From CAWDPQ01 sp049642465 (lineage in GTDB: Bacteria; Acidobacteriota; Vicinamibacteria; Vicinamibacterales; 2-12-FULL-66-21): 47,719 nucleotides of DNA. The stretch is taken from the NCBI GenBank assembly GCA_049642465.1, contig JBAROV010000238.1, positions 1 through 47,719 of the forward strand, in the 5' to 3' direction. Shown one piece after another: positions 41,361 to 47,719 of the stretch (position 1 is the first letter of the stretch; each line of letters begins with the position of its first letter). The notes below the pieces were generated by a model. That model worked only from the letters and a program-made list of their open reading frames with translations. It had not been told where the DNA came from and did not search any database. A program made the translations under genes and the position numbers.

Positions 41361-43475
41361 ATGCAGATTTGGCCGGGGCAACCATACCCGCTCGGTGCGA
41401 CGTTTGATGGTGTTGGCACCAACTTCTCCGTTTTTTCGGAGCTGGCGGAACGCATCGAGCTGTGTCTCTTCAACGATGCGGGCGAGGAGACGCGCATTGA
41501 TTTGCCGGAGATGACTGCGTTGTGCTGGCACGGCTACCTGCCCAACGTGCAACCGGGCCAGCGGTACGGCTACCGCGTGCACGGGCCCTGGACGCCTGAG
41601 CAGGGCCAGTGGTGCAATCCGTCGAAGGTGTTGCTCGACCCGTACGCCAAGGCCGTCGAAGGGGTGTGGGATTGGAACGAGGCGGTGTTTCCTTATCACT
41701 TCGACAATCCGGAGAACTCCAGGAACGAGCTCGACAGCGCACCGTTCACCGCGAAAGCAGTCGTGATCAATCCATTCTTTGACTGGGGCAACGATCGGCG
41801 CCCGAACACGCCGTGGCATCGGACCGTAGTCTACGAGACGCACGTCAAAGGATTCACGAAGACGCTAGCCGACATTCCCGAAGAGTTGCGTGGCACTTAT
41901 GCGGGGATGGCGCACCCGGTGGCGGTGAAGTACCTCCAGAGCCTGGGAATCACCGCAGTCGAGCTGCTGCCGGTGCAGCAGTTCGTACAGGATTCGACAC
42001 TGCGCGACAAGCAGCTGCGGAACTACTGGGGCTACAACTCCATCGGATATCTGGCGCCACACAATGAGTACGCTCGAGGACACCGCGGCGAGCAGGTGCA
42101 GGAGTTCAAACATCTCGTCAAGACGCTGCACGAGTCCGGCATCGAAGTCATCCTCGACGTGGTCTACAACCACACAGCCGAAGGCAACCACCTCGGACCG
42201 ATGTTGTCGTTCAAGGGAATCGACAACCCGGCGTACTACAGGCTGGTCGCGGACAACCGCCGGTATTACATGGACTACACCGGCACGGGCAATACGTTGA
42301 ACATGCGGCATCCGCACGTGCTGCAGTTGATCATGGACAGCCTGCGGTACTGGGTACTCGAGATGCGTGTCGACGGCTTTCGATTCGACCTTGCCGCCAC
42401 GCTTGCCCGCGAGCTGCACGATGTCGATCGACTCTCGGCATTCTTCGACCTGATTCAGCAGGACCCGATCGTCAGCCAGGTGAAACTCATCGCAGAGCCA
42501 TGGGACGTCGGTGAAGGCGGTTATCAGGTCGGAAATTTTCCACCACTCTGGTCGGAGTGGAACGGAAAGTATCGCGATACCGTGCGCGATTTCTGGAGAG
42601 GAGCGGACCAGACGCTCGCGGAATTGGCCTACCGCTTCACGGGAAGTTCGGACCTCTATCAAGGGACGGCGCGACGACCGTACGCGAGCGTCAACTTCAT
42701 TACCGCGCACGACGGATTCACGCTGCGTGACCTCGTGTCGTACAACGAGAAGCACAACGAGGCGAACGGCGAAGACAACCGCGACGGCGAGAGCCACAAT
42801 CGTTCCTGGAATTGCGGCGCCGAGGGGCCGACCGACGATCCGAATGTGAACGCATTGCGTTCGCGCCAGCAGCGAAACTTCCTGACGACGCTGATGCTCT
42901 CGCAGGGCGTTCCCATGCTGCTCGGCGGTGACGAGATGGGGCGGACACAAGGCGGAAACAACAACGCGTATTGCCAGGACAACGAGATCTCCTGGTACAA
43001 CTGGTCTACGACCGATGAGGCGCTGCTGCAGTTCACGCGACGGCTTCTGCGTTTCCGTCATCGCCATCCGGTGTTCTGCCGGCGCCGCTGGTTCCAGGGA
43101 CGAGCCATCCACGGGTCCCAGGTGAGCGACATCGGCTGGTTCACGCCACGGGGAACGGAGATGTCCGAAGAGGACTGGCAGGCCGGATTCGCAAAATCGC
43201 TCGGAGTCTTTCTCAACGGCCGTGCCATCCCGACCCCGAACGAACGGGGTGAACAAATCGTCGATGATAGCTTCTACATCATGTTCAACGCTCACCACGA
43301 GCCTGTGGATTTCACGCTGCCTGAGGCCAAGTGGGGCGAGTGCTGGACCGACGTGCTCGACACGAGTGCCGAGACAGATCTGCTGGACGAGGAGAAGGCC
43401 GGCGCCAAACACTCGGCCGGTGCCGTGGTCAACGTGCAAGCCTGGTCGCTGCGGCTGTTGCGCAGAACGTCGTGA
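41361..43475 (+). CDS. glgX: Glycogen debranching enzyme GlgX
   Basis: 704 aa GH13 enzyme that hydrolyses alpha-1,6 branches of phosphorylase-limit glycogen in the cytosol. The N-terminal CBM48 domain (GVGTNFSVFSELAERIELCLF...GYLPNVQPGQRYGYRVHGPW) leads to the barrel. Catalytic residues: nucleophile Asp343 (GFRFDLA), acid/base Glu379 (IAEPWDVG) and Asp451 (TAHDGFT). GYNSIGYLAPHNEY and VYNHTAEGNHLGP are further GlgX/isoamylase markers. GGAG lies 5 nt before the ATG. The stop overlaps the malQ GTG start. The pair forms a glycogen or maltodextrin breakdown unit. Confidence 0.95.
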   Translation: MQIWPGQPYPLGATFDGVGTNFSVFSELAERIELCLFNDAGEETRIDLPEMTALCWHGYLPNVQPGQRYGYRVHGPWTPEQGQWCNPSKVLLDPYAKAVEGVWDWNEAVFPYHFDNPENSRNELDSAPFTAKAVVINPFFDWGNDRRPNTPWHRTVVYETHVKGFTKTLADIPEELRGTYAGMAHPVAVKYLQSLGITAVELLPVQQFVQDSTLRDKQLRNYWGYNSIGYLAPHNEYARGHRGEQVQEFKHLVKTLHESGIEVILDVVYNHTAEGNHLGPMLSFKGIDNPAYYRLVADNRRYYMDYTGTGNTLNMRHPHVLQLIMDSLRYWVLEMRVDGFRFDLAATLARELHDVDRLSAFFDLIQQDPIVSQVKLIAEPWDVGEGGYQVGNFPPLWSEWNGKYRDTVRDFWRGADQTLAELAYRFTGSSDLYQGTARRPYASVNFITAHDGFTLRDLVSYNEKHNEANGEDNRDGESHNRSWNCGAEGPTDDPNVNALRSRQQRNFLTTLMLSQGVPMLLGGDEMGRTQGGNNNAYCQDNEISWYNWSTTDEALLQFTRRLLRFRHRHPVFCRRRWFQGRAIHGSQVSDIGWFTPRGTEMSEEDWQAGFAKSLGVFLNGRAIPTPNERGEQIVDDSFYIMFNAHHEPVDFTLPEAKWGECWTDVLDTSAETDLLDEEKAGAKHSAGAVVNVQAWSLRLLRRTS

Positions 43476-45337
43476 GGCGCGGCGGAGTGGCGGGCATTCA
43501 GACCGAGTACGTCGACGCGCTCGGTGAGCGACACGTAGCGCCGGCAGAGACCATCAGGGCCATCGAAAGAGCCATACGCGGGACGGGAAGCGGACGGGCG
43601 AGCACCCAAGAGACGCTCGTCGTGACCGAGCACTCAAAAGTGCAAACCGGGCCTGCCGAGATCGTTTTGGAAGACGGCTCGTCGCTTACGATCGATCGTG
43701 ATCTGCCGCGCGACGTTCCCACCGGGTACCACCAAATCAAGCGCCGCGGCTCGGAAGCGGGCCGTCTGATAGTCGCTCCACCCGTCTGCCATCTTCCCGG
43801 ATCCTTTCGTGCCTGGGGCTGGGCGATTCAGCTTTATGCGGCGCGTTCGCGCAGAAGCTGGGGCATTGGCGATCTGGCAGATCTCCGTTGGCTCGGGAAA
43901 TGGGCGTCCGCGCAAGAGGCTGGCATCGCCTTGATCAATCCACTCGCGGCGGCAACCCCCGTTCTGCCGCAGCAGCCCAGCCCCTATTTCCCGTCCAGCC
44001 GGCGGTTTCGTAATCCGCTCTATCTGCGAATCGAGGAGATTCGTGGCGCGCGCGGCAACACGCAGGTCGAAGCGATCGCCGTCGAGGCCCGCGCGCTGAA
44101 TGACAGGCGCGAGATCGATCGCGATGCGATCTTTCGCTTGAAAAACAAAGCCCTGGAGTGCATCTGGGACAGCGTCCGTGGTCGAACGGATCGCGACTTC
44201 GAGCGCTTCCGGCGAGAGCAGTCCGGGCTTGAACAGTACGCGGCGTTCGCCGCGCTGGCCGAACGCTTCGGCACGGGTTGGCACCAGTGGCCCGCGGAGT
44301 TTCGTCAACCGACGTCCACCGCTGTCACCCGCCTGCGAAACGATCAAAAGGCTCGCGATCGAATCGCCTTTCACGAGTGGACGCAGTATCAGATCGATCG
44401 ACAACTCGAGCGCGCGTCGTCGGTCGTCCCGGTCATGCAGGATCTGCCCATCGGCGTCGATGCGGACGGCGCGGATGCCTGGGCATTCCAGGACGTGCTC
44501 GCCGAGGGCATCAGCGTTGGCGCCCCGCCGGACGAGTTCAACACCAAGGGACAAGACTGGGGATTGCCGCCGTTTGTTCCAGACAAGCTGCGCGAGCGGG
44601 GATACGAGCCCTTCGTCCAGACCATTCGTGCCTGCCTGCGGCATGCCGGAGGCCTGCGGATCGATCACGCGATGGGCCTGTTCCGTCTGTTCTGGATTCC
44701 GGCAGGCGCCGAGCCCAAGGATGGCGCATACGTTCGCGGGCACGGGTCCGATTTGCTGTCAATCGTCGCCCTCGAAAGCCAGCGCGCGAAGGCGATCATC
44801 GTTGGCGAAGATCTCGGCACGGTGGAGGACGAAGTGCGCGTGGAACTCGCAAAGAAGAAGATCTTGTCGTACCGGCTGTTATGGTTTGAAAAGATCCCGC
44901 CATCGAAGTTTCCGAAGGGCGCGCTCGCGGCAGTCACCACTCACGATCTGCCGACGGTGGCCGGCCTGTGGTCTGGCCACGACCTCGAGGCGCAACAGCG
45001 ACTGGGCCTCTCGCCCAACGAAGAAGGGACCGCAGATATCAGGGACCGAATCAAACGCCTGGCACGGGTCAGCGATAGCACACCGCTAACCGAGGTCATA
45101 GTGCGAGTGCACGAAGCACTCGGGCGCGCCCGTTCGCGAATAGTCACCGCGACGCTTGATGATGCAATGGCCGTCGAGGAGCGGCCGAACATGCCGGCGA
45201 CGACCGACGAGTGGCCGAACTGGAGACTCGCGCTGCCTGAGCCGATCGAAGCGCTGACGCGGTCCACACGCGCCAAACGAATCGCGAGCGCGCTGTACAG
45301 GAGATCAGGAGATCAAGAGAAAATGAACAAGAGATAA
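43472..45337 (+). CDS. malQ: 4-alpha-glucanotransferase (amylomaltase)
   Basis: 621 aa GH77 enzyme that moves glucan segments between chains. The GTG start at 43472 overlaps the glgX stop as GTGA, so translation is coupled. Residues 1-115 form an N-terminal extension like that of E. coli-type MalQ. The catalytic domain opens at GSFRAWGWAIQLYAARSRRSWGIGDLADL. The catalytic residues are Asp398 (RIDHAMGLFRLFW), Glu446 (IVGEDLGTVEDEVR) and Asp492 (TTHDLPTVAGLW). The last about 14 residues (LYRRSGDQEKMNKR) are read from an AGGAGATC-type tandem repeat at the gene end, so the native terminus was probably a little earlier. Confidence 0.93.
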   Translation: MRRGGVAGIQTEYVDALGERHVAPAETIRAIERAIRGTGSGRASTQETLVVTEHSKVQTGPAEIVLEDGSSLTIDRDLPRDVPTGYHQIKRRGSEAGRLIVAPPVCHLPGSFRAWGWAIQLYAARSRRSWGIGDLADLRWLGKWASAQEAGIALINPLAAATPVLPQQPSPYFPSSRRFRNPLYLRIEEIRGARGNTQVEAIAVEARALNDRREIDRDAIFRLKNKALECIWDSVRGRTDRDFERFRREQSGLEQYAAFAALAERFGTGWHQWPAEFRQPTSTAVTRLRNDQKARDRIAFHEWTQYQIDRQLERASSVVPVMQDLPIGVDADGADAWAFQDVLAEGISVGAPPDEFNTKGQDWGLPPFVPDKLRERGYEPFVQTIRACLRHAGGLRIDHAMGLFRLFWIPAGAEPKDGAYVRGHGSDLLSIVALESQRAKAIIVGEDLGTVEDEVRVELAKKKILSYRLLWFEKIPPSKFPKGALAAVTTHDLPTVAGLWSGHDLEAQQRLGLSPNEEGTADIRDRIKRLARVSDSTPLTEVIVRVHEALGRARSRIVTATLDDAMAVEERPNMPATTDEWPNWRLALPEPIEALTRSTRAKRIASALYRRSGDQEKMNKR

Positions 45338-45350
45338 GGAGATCAGGAGA
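45297..45350. repeat. AGGAGATC-type tandem repeat spanning the malQ stop
   Basis: Loosely repeated AGGAGATC / AAGAGATA units cover the last 14 codons of malQ and continue past its TAA. An inverted copy of the same motif lies at 45431-45470 at the end of modC, so the two converge around the hairpin at 45353-45415. Confidence 0.8.
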
Positions 45351-45352
45351 AA

Positions 45353-45415
45353 GTCCGCGTCAGACCCGGCCCGCGTTCAACGGTTCTCGCAACGCGGACC
45401 GGGTCAGACGCGGAC
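45353..45415. repeat. REP-like inverted repeat between malQ and modC
   Basis: Arms 45353-45377 and 45391-45415 pair at 23 of 25 positions around a 13-nt loop. Each begins with GTCCGCGTC and contains a GACCCGG core. It sits in the middle of the 91-nt gap between two convergent genes, like the palindrome at 19207-19261, and could act as a bidirectional transcript end. No T-tract is present. Confidence 0.85.
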
Positions 45416-45428
45416 CCTCTTGATCTCA

Positions 45429-46103
45429 TTACCTCCTGTCTACCCTCTCCTGACCTCCTGATCTCCTGTCATCGATTCCGCGCACCACTCGTCCTCCTTC
45501 GAGCACGATCACCGCATCCGCAAACCGTCGGACGTCCTCGGCGTCGTGCGTCACGTAGATGACCGGCACACCAAGCTCGTCCCGAACACGTTCCACGTAA
45601 GGCAGGATTCTCCGGCGCCGCTCCAGGTCTACCGCTGCGAGCGGTTCGTCGAGCAACAACAGCTCGGGGCTCGACATCAGCGCACGCGCCAGTGCCACGC
45701 GTTGTCGTTCGCCCCCTGACAGCTCGCGCACTTCACGATTCAGCAGGTCAGCGATCTCGAGCATCGAGACGACCGTGTCGAGTTCCAGGCGCTGGCCCGG
45801 TCTGCGTCCGTAGAGCACGTTGCGCCTGACATTCATGTGCGGGAAGAGCGCGACGTCCTGCGGGACGTAGCCGACGTGTCGATCGTAGGGAGGCACGTTG
45901 ACGTGTGTGTCGCTGGAGAAAAGAAGGCGATCGCCGATGCGGATGGTCCCGCTCGCTGGCGTACGCAAGCCGGCTATCGCGTCGAGGGTCGTGGTCTTGC
46001 CGGCACCGGACGGCCCGAACAGGGCCGTGATTCGGCCGGCGAGCCGCTCATCGACGGACAGCGTAAACGAGCCCTGTGTGAGGGTGAATGCCAGCGCGAT
46101 CAT
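45429..46103 (-). CDS. modC: Molybdate ABC transporter ATPase ModC, lacking the C-terminal domain
   Basis: 224 aa. Walker A is GPSGAGKTTT, the Q-loop region GYVPQDVALFPHM, the ABC signature LSGGERQRVALARAL, Walker B LLLLDEPLAAVD and the switch histidine in IYVTHDAEDV. ModC normally has about 350 residues with a molybdate-binding TOBE/MOP domain at the C-terminus. Here the protein ends just after the nucleotide-binding domain, and its last 14 residues (DDRRSGGQERVDRR) come from a tandem repeat. The regulatory domain is therefore absent. The start overlaps the modB stop as ATGA. Confidence 0.88.
   Translation of the reverse strand: MIALAFTLTQGSFTLSVDERLAGRITALFGPSGAGKTTTLDAIAGLRTPASGTIRIGDRLLFSSDTHVNVPPYDRHVGYVPQDVALFPHMNVRRNVLYGRRPGQRLELDTVVSMLEIADLLNREVRELSGGERQRVALARALMSSPELLLLDEPLAAVDLERRRRILPYVERVRDELGVPVIYVTHDAEDVRRFADAVIVLEGGRVVRGIDDRRSGGQERVDRR
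45431..45470. repeat. AGGAGATC-type tandem repeat at the modC 3' end
   Basis: On the minus strand the units read CAGGAGATCAGGAGGTCAGG and so on, covering the last codons of modC up to its stop. They mirror the array at the malQ end (45297-45350). Confidence 0.8.
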
Positions 46104-46762
46104 GCGCGCATGCCGGATCGCGCGGCGATTTGATTCGACAGGTACAGCGCCAGGAAGGCAATTCCTGCAGACACCAGGAGCAACGCTGCGGCTTCACGAT
46201 CGCGTCCCGTCTCCGAGAACGAATAGATGGCAATCGCCAGCGTCCTCGTTCCGGGAATGCTGCCCGCGATCATGATGGTGGCCCCGAATTCGCCGAGGGC
46301 CCGGGCGAAAGCGAGCACCGCACCGGCAATGACCGCCGGGGCCGCGAGCGGCAACGTCACCGTAAAGAACACACGAAGCGGGCGCGCGCCAAGCGTCGCC
46401 GCGACCGCCTCGTAGCGGTTGTCAACCTGCTCGATTCCCGCTCGGGCCGCCCGCACGAATAGGGGAAGCCCCATGACGGCCATCGCCAAAACGACCGCTC
46501 TCCACGTGAAGACGATGTGGATGCCGTACGGTTCGAGCAGTCTCCCGATTGGCCCGCGAGGCGCCAGCAGCATCAGCAGAATGAGTCCTGTGGCAACCGG
46601 CGGCATCACGAGGGGAAGTGAAACGATGGTATCGAGCAGCGCACGACCGGGGAATCGCCGGCGCGCGAGTATCCACGCGAGGAGCAACCCCGGTGCGAGC
46701 AGGAGAGCCGTGGCGCAGAGCGCCGTGCCGACGGTGAATGCCGTGATCTGCCACACGTCCAT
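46100..46762 (-). CDS. modB: Molybdate ABC transporter permease ModB
   Basis: 220 aa from the ATG at 46762, 5 nt after modA; longer in-frame versions only antisense-shadow modA. About five to six transmembrane helices. The EAA loop that contacts ModC is YEAVAATLGARPLRVFFTVTLPLAAPAVIAG, and ALGEFGATIMIAGSIPGTRTLAIAIY is typical of ModB. It forms the membrane channel of the importer. Its stop overlaps the modC start. Confidence 0.93.
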   Translation of the reverse strand: MDVWQITAFTVGTALCATALLLAPGLLLAWILARRRFPGRALLDTIVSLPLVMPPVATGLILLMLLAPRGPIGRLLEPYGIHIVFTWRAVVLAMAVMGLPLFVRAARAGIEQVDNRYEAVAATLGARPLRVFFTVTLPLAAPAVIAGAVLAFARALGEFGATIMIAGSIPGTRTLAIAIYSFSETGRDREAAALLLVSAGIAFLALYLSNQIAARSGMRA

Positions 46763-46767
46763 CTCGG

Positions 46768-47526
46768 TTACCGGGTGCGCGCGACGGGGAGAAAGCCGTG
46801 ATCGCGGAAGATCCGCGCGGCATCGGGTGACACGAGGAAGTTCAGGAATTTGCGCGCCGCCGTCTTGTGCGTGGATGTCCGAACGATGCACGCGGGATAA
46901 ACGATGCGAGGAGCGTCGGAGCCGGTGACGACGAACGCGAGGCGCACATCTTTCGAGCGGTGCGCGTCGGTGGCATAGACGATCCCTGCGTCAGCCGACC
47001 CATTCGCGACGGCAGCCAGTGCGCCTCTGACGTTTGCTGCGGTCAGCAGTTTCGGTCGAAGCGCCGACCAAAACCCGATCCGCTCCAGGTACTGCTTCGC
47101 ATACACGCCCGCTGGCACCGCCGTGGGGTCGCCGACTGCGAGTCGACGGATTTCCGGTGCGGTCAGTGTTGCAGCCGACGTGACCTGCCCCTTCCAGTCG
47201 CTCCGGACGACTACCGCGAGCTGATTCTGAACAATCGGCACACGCGAACCGGACTCGATCAGCCCTGCCTGGGAGACGAAATCCATCTGCGCCTCGTCTG
47301 CGCTGATGAAGGCGTCAACCGGTGCCCCATTTACGATTTGCCGGGCCAGCAGGTTGGACGCGCCAAAATTAAGCCTGACGGCTCCGCCGCCAGCGGTCGA
47401 GTAGCCCCTGGCGATGGCTTCCATGACCTCGGTCAGACTGATGGCTGTGGATACGGTGAGTGTCTCGTTGGAGACGCCGGGTGCACCGAGCGACACTGCG
47501 AGCAGGACAGCGGCGGTCCGAAGCAT
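46768..47526 (-). CDS. modA: Molybdate-binding periplasmic protein ModA
   Basis: 252 aa from the ATG at 47526; a GTG at 47532 is also in frame. A signal peptide (MLRTAAVLLAVSLGAPGVS) precedes LTVSTAISLTEVMEAIARGY, LNFGASNLLARQIVNGAPVDAFISADEAQMD and the distal GSADAGIVYATDA, all ModA hallmarks that form the oxyanion pocket. It captures molybdate, or possibly tungstate, for ModBC. It is first in the modABC operon. No molybdenum regulator or cofactor gene is in the window. Confidence 0.92.
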   Translation of the reverse strand: MLRTAAVLLAVSLGAPGVSNETLTVSTAISLTEVMEAIARGYSTAGGGAVRLNFGASNLLARQIVNGAPVDAFISADEAQMDFVSQAGLIESGSRVPIVQNQLAVVVRSDWKGQVTSAATLTAPEIRRLAVGDPTAVPAGVYAKQYLERIGFWSALRPKLLTAANVRGALAAVANGSADAGIVYATDAHRSKDVRLAFVVTGSDAPRIVYPACIVRTSTHKTAARKFLNFLVSPDAARIFRDHGFLPVARTR

Positions 47527-47540
47527 CCCCACAGTGTATT

Positions 47541-47571
47541 CGGGACTCGGGACACGGGGCTCGCGGCTCGT
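47541..47571. repeat. Degenerate CGGGACT/CGGGACA tract in the modA upstream gap
   Basis: CGGGACTCGGGACACGGGGCTCGCGG is a loose repeat of about 7 bp units filling the gap between modA and the amidohydrolase stop. It also belongs to the CCCGAGTCCC-type low-complexity sequences at 41263-41280 and 12668-12690. Confidence 0.5.
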
Positions 47572-47719
47572 TCAGGGACGTTGGTTGGAGCGACCGCGAC
47601 GCTGCTCTGATGGCGGCTCTTCGATTGGAACCGAGCGGCCATCGACAAAGACGTGGCGAAGCCGCATCTTCTCGTCGAACAGATCTCCGTCCGTGACGAT
47701 TACGTTGGCAATCTTGCCG
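47572..47719 (-). CDS. Amidohydrolase C-terminal fragment (5' part outside window)
   Basis: Reading the minus strand from the right edge gives 48 codons to a TGA at 47574-47572: GKIANVIVTDGDLFDEKMRLRHVFVDGRSVP and then a Glu/Arg/Pro-rich tail. GKxANxIVxxGDL...RHVFVDGR is the usual end of amidohydrolase-superfamily (imidazolonepropionase-like) proteins, where the chain returns to the small composite domain. The catalytic part is outside the window, so the substrate cannot be judged. It lies 45 nt upstream of modA on the same strand. Confidence 0.75.
   Translation of the reverse strand, partial: GKIANVIVTDGDLFDEKMRLRHVFVDGRSVPIEEPPSEQRRGRSNQRP

Noticed and set aside
41865..43439. 524-codon antisense frame opposite glgX (and similar long antisense frames opposite sucA at 6096-7418 and the S9 peptidase at 21204-22619).
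   Set aside because: These are typical GC-rich shadow frames. The sense genes have full catalytic motifs, and the antisense products are low-complexity with no domain.

Overview
The window is a GC-rich, gene-dense piece of bacterial chromosome with no tRNA, rRNA, CRISPR array, prophage or transposase that I can see, and no gene-free stretch longer than about 180 bases. The gene content (DUF4159 protein, PQQ-propeller protein with EF-hands, S9 peptidases, DUF885 and M28 peptidases, ParC/ParE, a compact his operon) and the style of the intergenic repeats suggest Acidobacteriota, perhaps Vicinamibacteria. This is an inference from gene style; no database search was possible.

Layout. 1-791: 3' truncated PhzF-like isomerase (-). 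891-9442 (+): topoisomerase IV subunit A, a secreted PQQ-like propeller protein, 2-oxoglutarate dehydrogenase E1 and its E2, and a DinB-family protein. 9443-10261 (-): DUF4159 protein. 10313-12232 (+): topoisomerase IV subunit B, split from parC by 7 kb. 12275-16079 (-): small membrane protein, quinone oxidoreductase, FRG-domain protein, DUF885 peptidase-like protein. 16078-19199: VTT/DedA-like membrane protein (+), bacterial eRF1-like protein (-), FAD oxidoreductase (+). 19144-20214 (-): TIGR01777-type epimerase whose 3' end runs through a perfect 25-bp-arm palindrome. 20361-26743 (+): S9 peptidase, YdcF-like protein, then a close-packed DUF2264, VOC and sulfatase cluster.

26700-41189 is a long minus-strand block. 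From its 5' side: gamma-glutamyltransferase, then a histidine operon (hisI-G-D-C-B-H-F-A), an M28 peptidase with a multi-span membrane tail, and a three-gene unit of ATPase, MFS transporter and acyltransferase. The his operon is preceded by a complete textbook-like attenuator: a TTGACA promoter, a 24-codon leader ORF with HCRRHHH, alternative pairing segments, and a terminator 24 nt before hisI. The ATPase unit is preceded by two tandem 21-bp palindromic units (TTACGT-N6-ACGTAA) that touch its start codon.

41361-45337 (+): glycogen debranching enzyme GlgX and 4-alpha-glucanotransferase MalQ, coupled by a GTGA overlap. 45429-47526 (-): molybdate ABC transporter modABC in which the ATPase lacks the usual C-terminal domain. 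47572-47719 (-): C-terminal end of an amidohydrolase.

A theme across the window is that short degenerate tandem repeats (7-10 bp units, a different unit at each site), REP-like hairpins and one dispersed repeat sit exactly at gene 3' ends. In at least four genes (hisD, malQ, modC, epimerase) they have become C-terminal coding sequence.
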